Of a stretch of DNA of 64,000 nucleotides, positions 40,401-55,400 are shown piece by piece (the first letter of the stretch is position 1; every line of letters begins with the position of its first letter). The stretch is from Mytilus californianus (Eukaryota; Mollusca; Bivalvia; Mytilida; Mytilidae). The stretch lies in contig NW_026262690.1 of NCBI RefSeq assembly GCF_021869535.1, forward strand, positions 11,519,501-11,583,500, written 5' to 3'. The notes under the pieces were generated by a model. The model was not told where the DNA came from and ran no database searches. It saw only the letters and a program-made list of their open reading frames with translations. A program made the translations under genes and the position numbers.

Positions 40401-43400
40401 AACCTAAAGCCCCATGTAAGTATATAACATTTCATCAAAACTTCTTAGAGGTTAAATATCAATAGTTCTATACAACCTCATCATAGAATGTATATCCAAC
40501 AGTTTATAAAGCTCTCGCAATAAGACTAAATATGGAAAGTCCCATACACTTTTTAACAATAGATACATTATGTTACTCTAAATGTATTTTCCTGATTGGA
40601 GTCAGATTTAATGTGTCAAGTTTCATTTAAGTCTATAAGATATAACCGCAGAGAAAGCATACCGAAAGCTTTGACAGTTTAAAGTGCAAATATAGAAAAA
40701 ATCCGGGACAAAAATTCAATTCTAAGTTATAGTAGCTTTCACTATACTTCATAAACGTAACATAAAGGTTAAATGTCTAATGAGACCAAAATCAAAAAAC
40801 TTTATCAAATTTCTGGTTACAAGCATTTCAATTTAAATACATTGAATTCGGCATTTTTCACAATATAATAATTGAATTAATTTAATTTCACTGCTGTCAG
40901 TTAAAGCCAAAAACAAAACTCTACAATAAGGCAATCTCATTAGAATGCGTAGTTTTGAAAACTAGTACCAGATTTAAGTGACTGCTCCGTAACATTTCCA
41001 ATGCCTTTTTTAAACACTTATATCCGACTTTGTATGTAGAGTCTAAAATCTGACTTCTTTGTTGTAATATTAATAGTCAATACACTATATAAAGTATGTT
41101 ATTATAAGAATAAAACACTGATTATTTAAAACAGAGTCAAAACATAATTAAAAAAAAACTGTTACCTTGTAATTGATTTATTGCGTTGGGGAATGGTGAA
41201 AACTTTTAAGTGCCTTTTGCATTTGAAAGTTTAGCGTGAATATTTTTGAAAGAAATTTTTAATAATTAATTTATCTCATTATCTATTCATGTACATCTGT
41301 GAGGCACAGAAATAAAACTACATTGTTCGTTTCAATTAATGAAGGTGATTATCAGAAACAGAAGATATGTGTTCCCGCTGGAAACTGCCGTCCATGTGAA
41401 TTAGATAACCCCAACTGTGTCGGTAAACGTGATGGACCCCAAGCTGTACCAAATAAACCAGAATATTTCATGCAATGTAAAGATGAACGTACCATCAGTG
41501 TAACACAATGTCCACCCACTGCTCCAAACTTTGATGTTACCAGTGGTTCATGTACAGTAACACTTAACCCCTGTAAGTACCATTTATCAATGTAACACAA
41601 CACTCATGCATTGGTGTAGAGTCTAGCTTGTGAATAATAATACTGTTACACTAAGTCCATAACGATACCAGCTATTTGTGTAACAAGCTTGTCCTTTGTA
41701 CTTTGACAAATAATTCCTGTAAGTATAATCAATTTAGGAATTCACTTCCAAAGTTAATTTCCTTCTCTTGTATTGTAACGGGGCTTATGGACCTACATAT
41801 ATGATAAATGATAAATGCATAGACTTTTTATTCCAAACTTTAGATTTATCATTTTTGTCCTATTCCCTTTAATGATACCTTTTTTAAATTTGCATTCTCA
41901 TGGCGGGTGATGCTTGCTGAGCGGGAAACATTTACCTAGTCCATATACCAGTTCTCGCTCCTTTTAAAGTCCATACACGGATCCATGAGATTTTTGCTCA
42001 TTTTTATAAAACAAATAATTTACAAGCTTTGAACATCTATAAACTACTATTGACTCTTACTTGAGATATTGATTTTCATTTTCAAGTAAACCCTGGTCCC
42101 TACTGCGAAGCAAACCCGACAGCTGTTGTGCCACATCCAGATAATTGTGCTCAGTATATAGACTGTAGACAAAAGAACACACCATTAGGAAACTATAGAC
42201 AGGAATGTCCTTATCCTCAGCTGGTATCACTGGCGGATGCTACTGGTTTACCATGTAAAACATTCCAGTCTGTCCAATGTGGAGCTAGACCTGAACCAAA
42301 GAATGCATGTAAGTAAGAACTATCACTTAGTAAGTTATATTGATATCAGTCTGTATACATGCATGTAACCTATACATGTATTACCTTTGCAGTTTTCTAA
42401 AACAAAAATACATACAATTATATAACAATCAGACTCAGATCGACGTTTTTAAATTCGGTGTCCGATCTGATGTCACAGTCTCAAATAAACGTCCAAACTT
42501 ATCTTCTTCTCGGTGCTTATATAATTTACCAGAGTGAAATCCGATCAGAGATTCTCCTTTAATCAACGCCAAATAGTAATTAGTCAGTTTGTTTCAAATT
42601 TATGTTCTCTATGGAGATCTTTCTGCCTTCGTGTTATCCTGTCTAAAAAGAAAAACATGTTTCTTCGTTTGTTAAAAAAAAATATTTTTTCTCTCACTCC
42701 TTATGATACAAAGTCATAAATATTCCGCTTAAAACATAAACCAAACTGTTAAACTTAGAATACTTAGTTCCGTTTGAATTAAGTGTTCGATTCAAATGAT
42801 CTTCTTTTTGTCTTATTTATGCGTTCAACTATTAGATTGTATTTCTCTGGTTTCCTCAATGTAGTCTTATTAACATGACACATTCATTATATGCTTTCTT
42901 TCCCTTTTTTTGATTTCGTTACTCACTTTATATCGTCTCCATAAAAAGCGTTGAATATACTAGTAACAAGCGGTTCCATAAAAAGGCGTTTAATATATCT
43001 ATCGATTCTTTTAAGGGCGTTTATTATAGCTATCGACTCTTATTAAAGGCGTTTAACATATCTATCAATTCTTGTAAAGGCGTTAAATATATCTATCGAT
43101 TCTTTACAGGCGTTTAATATATCTATCGATTCCATAAAAGGCTTTTGATATATCTATCGATTCATTAAAAGGCGTTTAATATATCTATCGATTCTTTTAA
43201 AGGCGTTTAATATATCTTTCGATTCTTTTAAAGGCGTTTGATATATCTATCGATTCTATAAAGGGCCTTTAGTAATATCTATCGATTCCTTTATAAATCG
43301 TTTAATATATCTATCGATTTTTTTAAAAGGCGTTTGATATAACTATTGATTCTTAAAAGGCGTTTAATATAGCTATCGAGTTTATAAAAGGCGTTAAACA

Positions 43401-46400
43401 TTTCTTTCGATTCTCTAAAAGGCGTTTAACATATCTATCGATTCTTTAAAAGGCGTTTAATATATCTATCGATTCTTTAAAAGGTGTTTATTATAGCTAT
43501 CGATTCTATAAAAGGCGTTAAAGATATATATATATCGATTCTTTTAAAGGCGTTTAACATATCTATCGATTCTTTAAAAGGTGTTTAATATAGCTATCGA
43601 TTCTATAAAAGGCGTTAAATATATATATATATCGATTCTTTTAAAGGCGTTAAATATATCTATCGATTTTTTAAAAGGCGTTTGATATAGCCATCGATGT
43701 TTTTAAATGCTGTTAATATATCTACCGATTCTTTAAAAGGCGTTTGATATAGCTATCGATTCTATAAAAGTTGTTTAACATATCTATCGATTCTTTAAAA
43801 GACGTTTAATATATCGGGAATCTGAATTTAAGATGTCTTACTTTACCCAAATAAAAATTACATGGATTCAGTGAGGTGCAGAAAAGGGATTTCAATAAGA
43901 GAAGACAAGAACCGAACGTCGGTTTGAGTGAGCGAAAAAAAGACTTAAAAAAGAAATTTTATTTAATCAGATTGAACTTCGATATGAGAAAGGGACGTCG
44001 ATTTGAGACCGGATGTCAATCTGAGTCCTACATATATGTGTTGAAAATCTTAAGTTATAGAATAGAGTAACATACATGTAGTTTGAGCCGAAAATGAAAA
44101 CATTTTCATTTCTCCTCTGTAGGTGATTACGAGCAGAATCTGATATGCATGGATCCAGCCAATTGTATTCCATGTGACCAAAGATTTCCTAGTTGTTATG
44201 GTATGCCGGATGGAAACCACCCGTTTCCAGGGCAACCGAACAAGTACATTGTGTGTTTATCGGATAGAACCCTAAGAACAGAAACATGTGACCTAGGACA
44301 GTTTGATCCTTTGACTGGATCATGTTCTGTCAAATTTGATCCAAGTAAGCACAAAAATAACTTTAAAAAAGGATTGCTCTGTCACAGGGTTATTATCTTC
44401 TTAATCTATGTCGACGAAAGTATAATAGACAAATAATAAAACGTCACCCCCAGGCTATCTGACTTTTGTTCAATCGTAAAGAACGTTATTTAACAGTTCT
44501 AGACATCTGTTCCTTTTATCTCTAGCAGCAGAAAGAGTCAGAACAGATAATCAGCCAGTATTAATTGATTACTGGTTAAGACCTTTATTCTTCATCATGT
44601 TTATAGGCTTTTGATTTTCCTTTCGTTGCTCATAATATCTCATTCTGGGGATTAATAGTTTATTGGTATGCTCTAGTAAATCAAATATATTTCATGAAAT
44701 TTTGAAATTGCAAAATCCAAAAAATCTTCCAAGAGGCTGTCTACAATAAGAATATTTTCCTTTATGATAATGGAATATTTTATTATGTTGACGTAGAACA
44801 AGGGAAGAAAAGAAAGTAATAATATAACTAAAAGATTCAGTGATATAGGGATAAGATACAAAACGTTTAATATACAAATATTGTTTTTCGGTGGTTTATA
44901 CATTTTTTGAATTGTCACATACACGATAATAAAGTAAGAATTGTAAAGAAAAATCAGAATGAATATATTTTTTTGATTTCAGGTAACCCACAAGCATTTT
45001 GTAATTTAAATTCAAGAGCCAAGGTAGAAGATCCAACAAGCTGTGCGATTTACTATGACTGTTCTAGCTCTGGTTCTTTGACCAGTCCCTATAAACAAGA
45101 ATGTCCGTATCCACAGCTATACTCGACAACCTCACAATCATGTGAACTGTTTACAAAAGTCAATTGCGGGGAAAGATATATGCCAGTAAAACCATGTAAA
45201 TAATTTTGCCTATTTAAACTTATCTTATATGATATAAGTTTACATTGTTTTTTGTATCGATTATATTTATATATTCCAATGTTTCATACATATGATATTT
45301 ATTCAGCGGTTTTTTTCAACCTTTAAAAAATCGCTTTTATTATTTCGATCAACATTTAAAGCTACTAATCGTTGCATATTTAAGAAATAATTCATGGGGG
45401 CTTGAATTTATCGTGATTTTACCACGGGTTGGGCCTTTATGATAAATATTTTACCACGAGCGACAGCGAGGGGTAAAATATCAGCATAAAGGGCCAACCT
45501 GTGGTAAAATCAATATAAATTCAAGTCCCCTCCCCCCCATGAATTATTTCTATTCTAATAGGACAAAGTCAGCAATTCTTTTGATTCGAAGTGCTCTATG
45601 TGAAGGGAAATGTTTGCAGTTCCCGTAATTAAACACACTATTAATATTGACGTAAACGACCAAGAAAATTGAATAAGTGACATTCTTAAACGATATATAC
45701 AATAACATACTTAGACAGATTTGGATGAATTTAATTGACTATCTTACTTTCATTTAAGAAGATATGGACATTATACAAATTCTTACCATCGTTTGTTTAT
45801 GTTATCATGTTTTGACGACTTTCAGTTTCCCATTCGTGCATTTTCCCGTAAAATCCTTACATTCTTACGTCGTCGTTCAATGACGTCATTTACACCATCT
45901 GACGTGAGGTAAATCATTCATAAAAACATACGACGTGGGAGTAGGATTAGAACAGCCCAAACAAATCATGACGTTGCCTATCAGCTGACATATGAATATA
46001 TTCGAATTTTACCACGGGTGTGTACTCACAGCGTTTGAAGAACGTCATATTAGAATTCCCTCTTCAAATATAATATACCTAAAATGATACATAAAATGTA
46101 GGAACTAATATGAACAATCACATTGTAATATATAATTTTCAGTATGAATTATTTGTAAACCATTTTGATCTGAACCTGCAATAAGAATTAAACTTTTTTT
46201 GTCAGGTGAATATTTACAGAATCAGTGTATAGGTCCAGGCGGTGCACCAGCTCTCAATTGTGAACCTTGTGTAGATCGACTGCCTTCTTGTATTGGGTTA
46301 CAGGACGGAAATAATACTTTCCCAGGACGACAAAATACACCTTACTATATAACATGCTATCTAAATAGGACAATATTAGTACGTACATGCGAGGAAGGAG

Positions 46401-49400
46401 TATACGATGAAACGTCTAGAGCGTGTATTTCAAAATTAGATCCAGGTAAGACTTCAGAACACGTGTTTTTTTCAATTCCAATATCTATTGCTATCAAATC
46501 CAATTCCAAGAAATAGTGAACATGACCTAAATCATTTGCTGGATACTGATTACAGCATATAAGTATAATGTGTACACTGGGTAAGCGTGTCTATATTAAT
46601 ATGCACAAGGTTCGTTACCATAGTGGATCCGAAGTATATGAATTATTCACTAAATAATCTATATCCATCAAATTATGTCAACGAACTAAAATATGAACAG
46701 CTGCTCTTTGCGTTATTTAATGAACTATCTAGAACTAATGTACTTCAGATGTATAAATACCAATCCTTGGTAAAAACAAACTTGTCCTAATGGTACACTT
46801 TGGTATCCTACAAGCTACGAATTGTCTTTTACGGTACAGTTTATACTTGGCAAGCTACAACATGTACACGTCTTAAACCCTTGAATGGCATTGAACAAGA
46901 ATTGTTGTCTTCTTATTTCCGACCCTAAGTGTCATACCATTATTAAAGAAGGGATGTTCACTCACATTCCCCAGAATTTCCTTTCGAACAACCCTATACA
47001 TTTGACCTGACCTATACTTAACCCGCCAAATATTTGTTAATTTCTGTGTTTTATTCAAGTAAAACTACACGTATTATAAGATTGCTATCAAACCGTTACA
47101 ACTGTAAACTCTAAATTTTAATTCCGTAAACATCATATAAGATAATAAATGCAAAAACAAAATATGAAAAACAAAATATGTTCATGCGTTTCAATTGCAA
47201 CAAGGTGGAATCATTGCCGCTACATAGCAAAATTTGCTGATCTTTATCAACTATTTTTACTTTTTCTAATATAAATCAAAATTGCTTGATTGTATGTGTA
47301 AGATTCATTCTTTTTTTATTCGAGCGTCACTAATGAGTCTTATGTAGACGAAACGCGCGTCTTGCGTACAAAATTTCAATCCTGGTATCTATGATGAGTT
47401 TATTCACATGAAGCGGAATGATAAAAAAAAAATAATTTACAAACAACGAAAAAAAGGAGAAATCCTTATACTAGACTTGTCTCTGGACATTTCACTAATA
47501 AAAAAGATGCTAACTAAAACATTATTGAACAGGATTGAGCAAACATTAAAAGATGATTGAAATTAACACTCATAAGTTCTATAGTAACAGCCATTAACTG
47601 TTGGGAAATACGTATCGATTTCTGCTGAGAAAACCACGGCCAATATTTCCATCATCGTCTATGAAGCTTTATTATAACATTTGGCACTTAGTACTAAAAA
47701 TAAGTTTTGAATTGCAAAAATGGTGACATATATTTAATATCCATATGTATCTGGAGTTCTAGACAGATTGAGAAGTGTTAGTAGTGCCAAAAAGATTGAA
47801 GTACTTGAAAATTCCATGTGTCAAAAATCATTAGATGAAACATAAAAAGACAAATGAACGGAATAACAAATACAACAATTCATTATATTATTCATGACGT
47901 AAACCACGACTTAAAAAGTATTAGATAATACATTCTGTAATCCAATAGATAATACATTCAGTAATCCATCAGATAATACATTCAGTACTCCAATAGATAA
48001 TACATTCTGTAACCCATAAGATAATACATTCAGTAATCCAATAGATAATACATTCTGTAATCCATTAGATAATACATTCAGTAATCCATTAGATAATACA
48101 TTCTGTAATCCATTAGATAATACATTCTGTAATCCATTAGGTAATACATTCTGTAATCCATTAGATAATACATTCAGTAATCTTATAGATAATACATTCA
48201 GTAATCCATCTGATAATACATTCAGTAAACCAATAGATAATACATTCAGTAATCCATCTGATAATACATTCAGTAATCCAATAGAAAATACATTCTGTAA
48301 TCCATTAGATAATACATTCTGTAATCCATTAGATAATACATTATGTAATCCATTAGATAATCCATTCTGTAATCCATTAGATAATCCATTCTGTAATCCA
48401 TTAGATAATCCATTCAGTAATCCAATAGATAATACATTTAGTAATCTATCTGATAATACATTCAGTAATCCAATAGATAATACATTATGTAATCCTTTAG
48501 ATAATACATTCAATAATTCAATAGATAATACATTCAGTAATCCAATAGATAATACATTCAGTAAACCATTAGATAGTAATCCATCAGATAATGCATTCAG
48601 TAATCCATCAGATAATACATTCAGTAATCCAATAGATAATACATTCAGTAAACCATTAGATAATACATTCAGTAATCCATCAGATAATACATTCATTAAT
48701 CTATTAGATAATACATCCAGTAATCCATCACATAATACATTCAGTAATCCAATAGATAACACATTCAGTAAACCATTAGATAATACATTCAGTAATCCAT
48801 TAGATAATACATTCAGTAATCCAATAGATAATACATTCAGTAACCATCAGATAATACATTCAGTAATCCAATAGATAATACATTCAGTAACCATCAGATA
48901 ATACATTCAGTAATCCAATAGATAATACGTCCAGTAATCCATTAGATAATACATTCAGTAATCCAATAGATAATACATTCAGTAACCATCAGATAATACA
49001 TTCAGTAATCCAATAGATAATACGTCCAGTAATCCATTAGATAATACATTCAGTAATCCATCACATAATACATTCAGTAATCCAATAGATTATACATTCA
49101 GTAATCCAAAAGATAATACATTCAGTAATCCATTAAATAATACATTTAGTAATCTAATAGATAACACATTCATTCCATTAGATTATACATTCAGTAATCC
49201 ATCAGACAATACATTCAGTAATCCATTAGATAATACATTCAGTAATCCAATAGATAATACATTCAGTAATCCATTAGATAATACATTTATTAATCAATCA
49301 GATAATACATTCAGTAATCCAATAGATAATACATTCAGTAATCCATTAGATAATACATTCAGTAATCCATCAGATAATACATTCAGTAATCCAATAGATA

Positions 49401-52400
49401 ATACATTCAGTAATCCAATAGATAATACATTCAGTAATCCAATAGATAACACATTCAGTAAACCATTAGATAATACATTCAGTAATCCATCAGACAATAC
49501 ATTCAGTAATCCATTAGATAATACATTCAGTAATCCAATAGATAATACATTCAGTAATCCATTAGATAATACATTTAGTAATCAATCAGATAATACATTC
49601 AGTAATCCAATAGATAATACATTCAGTAATCCAATAGATAATACATTCAGTAATACAAAAGACAATGCATTCAGTAACCCATTAGATACTACTTTCAGTA
49701 ATCGAATAGATAATACATTCAGTAATCCATTAGATAAGGCACGAACTAAACAAAAATCATTAAATAATACATAACATTAAAACTGCTTTCTCGTTATGAT
49801 AGCGGTCCATGAAGTCATTTAAGCACATTATCATCTCGGTCGGATTTTTGAAATTTGCGATTATCTTTGAAAGGCTTTTCTCTCAGTTGAAAACATCGAT
49901 GCAATTTCTTAAATTAACAACGAATTTTAACGACTAAATATTTTCTGTGGGACATATTAAAATATAAAATAAACAATAATATCAAATTCATTACTTTCTG
50001 TAGCACATCTGTATTGTAGTTTGAATAAAAATGTGTTTAGAAATAAAACAAAACCAATATCAGATTTATTATTTATAGGCTTGTTCGTAATTAAACAATT
50101 AATAAACGGATTGATAAATTGCAGCTAACCCAGCATTATACTGTAGGAAGAATCCCTTACAGAACATTGCAAATCCTAACAACTGTGCCCAGTTTTATGA
50201 TTGTTCAAAGCCCACAGGAAGATTTGGAGCTTATTTATACGAATGCCAATATCCTCAGCTTTTCAATGAAGTCACTGGCAGTTGTGTTGTATTTGGTAAT
50301 GTTAAATGCGGAGGTAGATTCTTACCACAAAGTCCATGTAAGTAGTGCATGTAAATTGTTACTGAACCTGTAGTGAACACGGTAGATAATCAGGTGTCGT
50401 TTCTTTTTCAAAGTGTACCGATCAAGAATCACTTAATGAAATTGTATATCAAGCCAAAATTAAGTAACCATTTTTTTCTAATAGCAGATTTATGTGTAAA
50501 ATTTGCTATCCCAATGCTAGAATGCATGAACTAGATACGATTTCGATGTCGGTATAAAGATGTTCCTTTATCTAAAGAGCAATATTCATTTGACGGAGTT
50601 TAACTAAAACTTGAATAATACAGATTTAAGAAGCTACTGCTAACATATGCACGGACAGTAACTTCAAATACGTTGTAATATAAAGGGAAGATGAATGAAG
50701 GGGAACAATTGATTAATTGATAAACGAAGGATTCTATTTTGAAACGTCTGCTATTCTTTCTCAACTTCAGGATGAATGTTGAAAAACCAGTCCAAGAGAC
50801 GTAATTTTACATTGATTTTGTTTTAAAAGTAATTATCAAAACATCTTGAGTATAAACTTGGACTCTAGATATTTTACTTGGTGGGTTATGGAACGTAATC
50901 CTGAAATTATAAAAGACACGTACTGTTTTTTTTTATAATGATTGCATGTACACATTGTTTATCTTAGGTCAATATCAACAGAACCAGTGTTCACCTGTAG
51001 CTGGTCCAAACTGTGAACCCTGTGAACAAAGACTGCCATCTTGTATTGGCAAACTAGATGGAAATAACACAATAACTGGAAGAGAACTGACAGCTGATTA
51101 TGTAGTCTGCTTTATGAATAGAACGGTCAGTGTGGAGACCTGTCCTGCTGGATACTTTGAACCAACTCTCGGGGAATGTAGAACAACTATTGGCGCAGGT
51201 AATCGTATTAACTTTATATAACCTTAAGAGAAATAATATTATGTGAACAATATTGAACTTTTGCAGTCTTTAAACCCACTTATGGCTAACTGTGTTCGAC
51301 TTTTTCTACTGCAATTTGAAAAAAAAAAAACATATTTTTAGAACCAAATTATTTCAAATTTGTGTTTGTAAAGGTTTTCAGGTCGTTAAATTTATATTAA
51401 ACTAATTCTTTTCAGCTGCAATACGAGCTTTTTGTATAGCCAATCCGGGTGTGATACGAGCTAATCCTGTAAATTGTGCTCAGTATTTCGACTGTGGTGA
51501 AGCCAGCATACGAGCCAGAACTTTCCTCCGTGAATGTCCTTATCCCATGTTGTTTGATACTTCAAGTAACACATGTCAGAATTATACATCAGTAGCATGT
51601 GGATCCAGAACAGAATACACAGCACCATGTAAGTACTAGGTGTTACACATATCTGAATTACACACCAGTAACATGTGGGCCACGATCAAAATGCACAGCA
51701 ACAGTAAGTACTATGTGTTACACATGTCTGAATTACTCATCAGTAACATGTGGATCTAGAATAAAATACACAGCACCATGTATGAAAGCATGTCTGAATT
51801 ACACATAAGTGAAAGAGAGGGGAAAGATACCAAAGAGTCGAAAACAAATTGATCATGGCTTAAAACGATAAACTACAAAAGACAAACAACAGTATCCAAA
51901 ACAAACATAGAAAACTAAAGACTGGGTAACACGAACAACACCAAAAACCGGGGGTGATCTCAGGTGCTCCGAAATGGTAAGCAGATGTGTATCTACAACA
52001 AAATATGGACAACCATGCAAAATGTGTAATACATATCAGAATAACACATTCGAACAGGCACACAAAGAATGTGACAAGGTTTAACACGTTTGTGGGCGCT
52101 TAACACTCCCAGAACCTCGGAAAGTTGTTTAACAACACAAAATAAAATAAAAATAAAAATGTCTTACAAAAAGTGCTACCCCGTCTTGGAATAACAAAAT
52201 CTTAATTGAAACTTGATCAAGCAACATTTATTTTTCAAAGTCGATATTAATTTTAAATGCAAATGTTTTATGATACAGGTGATTATCTACAGAATAGATG
52301 TAATCCAACGATATCTAACTGCCGTCCATGTAGAGAAAGATTTGCCAGTTGTGTAGGAATGACCGATGGACTACATCCATTTCCAAATCGAACAATGAGC

Positions 52401-55400
52401 CCAGATTTTATTGTATGCAATCGAGGTAGAACTGTATCTGTTGAAAAATGTTTGACTGGACTGTTTGACCCAGGAGCACGAATTTGTACCAGAGACATTA
52501 CAGAAGGTTTGAAGACATTTGTAGCAAACAATAATTAACACTTTTCAATTTTAAATTTAGTACATGCTTTCTACTTAAACATTGACATATATGTCATTTA
52601 AAAGCAAAATGTGTTTAGAAAGGTAAACAGAGAGTATTTTTTTTTATATATTGATAACTACTAAAACTAAACACTAGTACTGCTGAGACATAAGGCTAAG
52701 CACCTGATTTACTGAAAGATAAAAAACAGTCCAGAACTTTTGAACTACAAAATATTATGCAAATGCCAATAAATAATGTTCCGGTGAATCTCCCGCAACC
52801 GCTTATCCTTTTTTTTAACAACTAATATACATTACATGACAGTTTGCAGTTGTTCTTGTAATCTTTACCGATTTTGAAATTTACAGATCTTTACTTAATT
52901 CCAGTCTTGATTACAGTTCATACAAGAACACTAGACTTAACACGTTTATGATCTAAATATAATAAACATCAAAATGTAAGCAACTCAACAAAATAGATTC
53001 TACACTTTCAAGATCGAACCATAACATGTCAGGATAAAAAAAAACACATAATGAAACAATCTGTACAGGATTTAAGCACAACCTAAACATGTCACACTGA
53101 CGTTTAGTTTCTAATGTTATTTTTATAGTGTATGCTTACCTTTCCAGAGTACCTGTTACTACTCTCTGTGTTTTGGTCTGCTACGTGTAGTAATTTCTCA
53201 TGGTTTTTGTTCTAGTTTGTATTACACTAAGGTTGTTCTCTATTTTCTATAGGACTGTTTTGTTATCCCATTTAGATTTGCTTTGTCTCGTTGTGTCCTT
53301 TTTACACTTTTTGTTCGTAATCTTCAGTCTATTGTTGGTATGTTATTCACGGTTTTTTATCAGTTTTGTCTGTTCCAGATTTACGCAACCACAAATTCTT
53401 CTGGGTCTTTAGTTTTCTATGTAGTTTTGTGTTGAAATGTTTGTCTTTTCCTTGCTTTTCGGTTTTGCGAAGACATTGTCAGTTTCTCTTCGACCGATGA
53501 ATTTTGAATGTCCACTTCGTTTTTTCCACCTCTTTTTTATATGTTATTGGTGTTTGTGTGGTGTCTTTATCGTTTCTGTCTGTAGGTACTATATATTATT
53601 GGTTATAATTAGTATATAATATGAAAGTTGCACGCAATGTTCCGTGGCAATAGGACAACTTGGGAATAGTTATCGTTCCGGAATTTTCCAAAAGGGATAA
53701 AAGGGGTCCAGACAGTTTTGATTATTTTCGTCAGGTTTTGAAGGTATTTTCCTTTGTACTTTTAGTTACGATCTCTAGATTTATATGGAATATGTATTAG
53801 CCTTCATTTGTTATCAGATATAAGTTAAACAGATAGTTTAAATGTTATGAGGGGAAACCAGAGCTTTTGCATCTAATTTTACTCATTTCCCATAGGTCGT
53901 TAAATTTCGATATAATATTTAATGGACCTTATATTGGAATTAACTCTAAAATATGAACTTGTTTGTTTTCTCACATGGGTTTTATGTCTTTTCTTACTTG
54001 AAACCCGTATGTAATTTCCTGATCGGGCTTGTCAATCAGATTTTGGTTGCTCGTAAGCTTTAGCATGAACATATATAAATAATCAGCAATGCAATTTCAC
54101 ATATTTTGCAAAAAAACTAAAGGATTAAAAAACGACATAGATGCATAGTGCATTATATCTGATTAGTGTGTCCATACCATAACTACAATCTACTTGATTT
54201 GAGCGCAACTCATTGTTGTTCAGAATTAATACCTGTATCATACATTTAATGTTTGACTCGTCAACTTACAGATCAGCTGATAGCATTTTCATACTTGTTT
54301 AATGTGGTTAAATGTAAATATGATAAAGGATTTCAGAACAATAGGTCCAAACCAAGATAACTGATGCATGAGTTATGTTTCAGATATGATAAAGGCCCAC
54401 TGTACAATTAATCCAAGTACAATACAACCTCACTTATACCAGTGCGCACAATATTTCGACTGTGGACCAACCATTGGCGGAAGTTACTTGCGAGAATGTA
54501 AATATCCACAATTGTTCGATACTACATCGATGACCTGTCAGAACTTTAGTGAAGTCACTTGTGGACCCCGGATTGAACCTCAAGCTCCATGTAAGTTGTC
54601 CGGATATTTGAATTAGAGGCTTTGACTATTGTATGGGAAAATATAACAAACAAAAAAACAGGAAATTTTGTAAGGAAGACAATCTTAGGAATGATGGTAA
54701 ACTTCTCTTCCATATCAGATATTACATTTAATAAACATGAATCTTGAAACTTGGCGGCAAAATATACTAACTTTTATTTTATTTTAATCTTACTTCTTGA
54801 TAAGCTATGAATGTTTTTGTCTAGTAGAAAACATCTTCGCTAGCCAAGGGTTACGATCCACTTCCTTCCTCTTCACCCTTAGCGGATTGAGATAGAATTT
54901 CGGAGACACAAGGTAATGATTTTCATTGGTTGCAGTCGAAACTCGCTGCATCCAATCAGAAAGCGCCTATAACATGATCACGTGTAAATGTAGAAAGTGT
55001 ATGTAAACAATTGCCACGTGCTTATTGTGCAACAAGTCTTTACATCCCTAAACATACGACTATATTTAGTGACAATTTGAATGTTTTTAATCAACTAATA
55101 GAAGTTCCTGTGTATGTTTCTTGCACAAATGCATTAATGTCAGCGTATATTTTCGTTTCCTGCTTTACCAAGTGTGTAGAATCTAGACGCTACCGTGTTT
55201 TTACCTCCAAATTGAAGAGTTCAAGTGCTACCATTGGTCAAGAATAATGTATTACGAATGGGCGTGACTTTAATCTACCGATAGATGGCGCAACATTGTT
55301 ATCACAAATGTTGGCTTAATCTGCCAAGGGTGAAGAGGAGGGAAGTGGATCGTAACCCTTGGCTAGCGAAGATGAGTAGAAAAAAGCATATGCATGTTTG

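Noticed and set aside
47911-48762. 283-codon - strand frame
   Set aside because: Result of a 24-bp repeat lying in an intron; no independent sign of coding.
50119-50373. 84-codon + strand frame starting MQLTQHY
   Set aside because: Overlaps exon 16 in the wrong phase; the correct frame has the A-module motifs.
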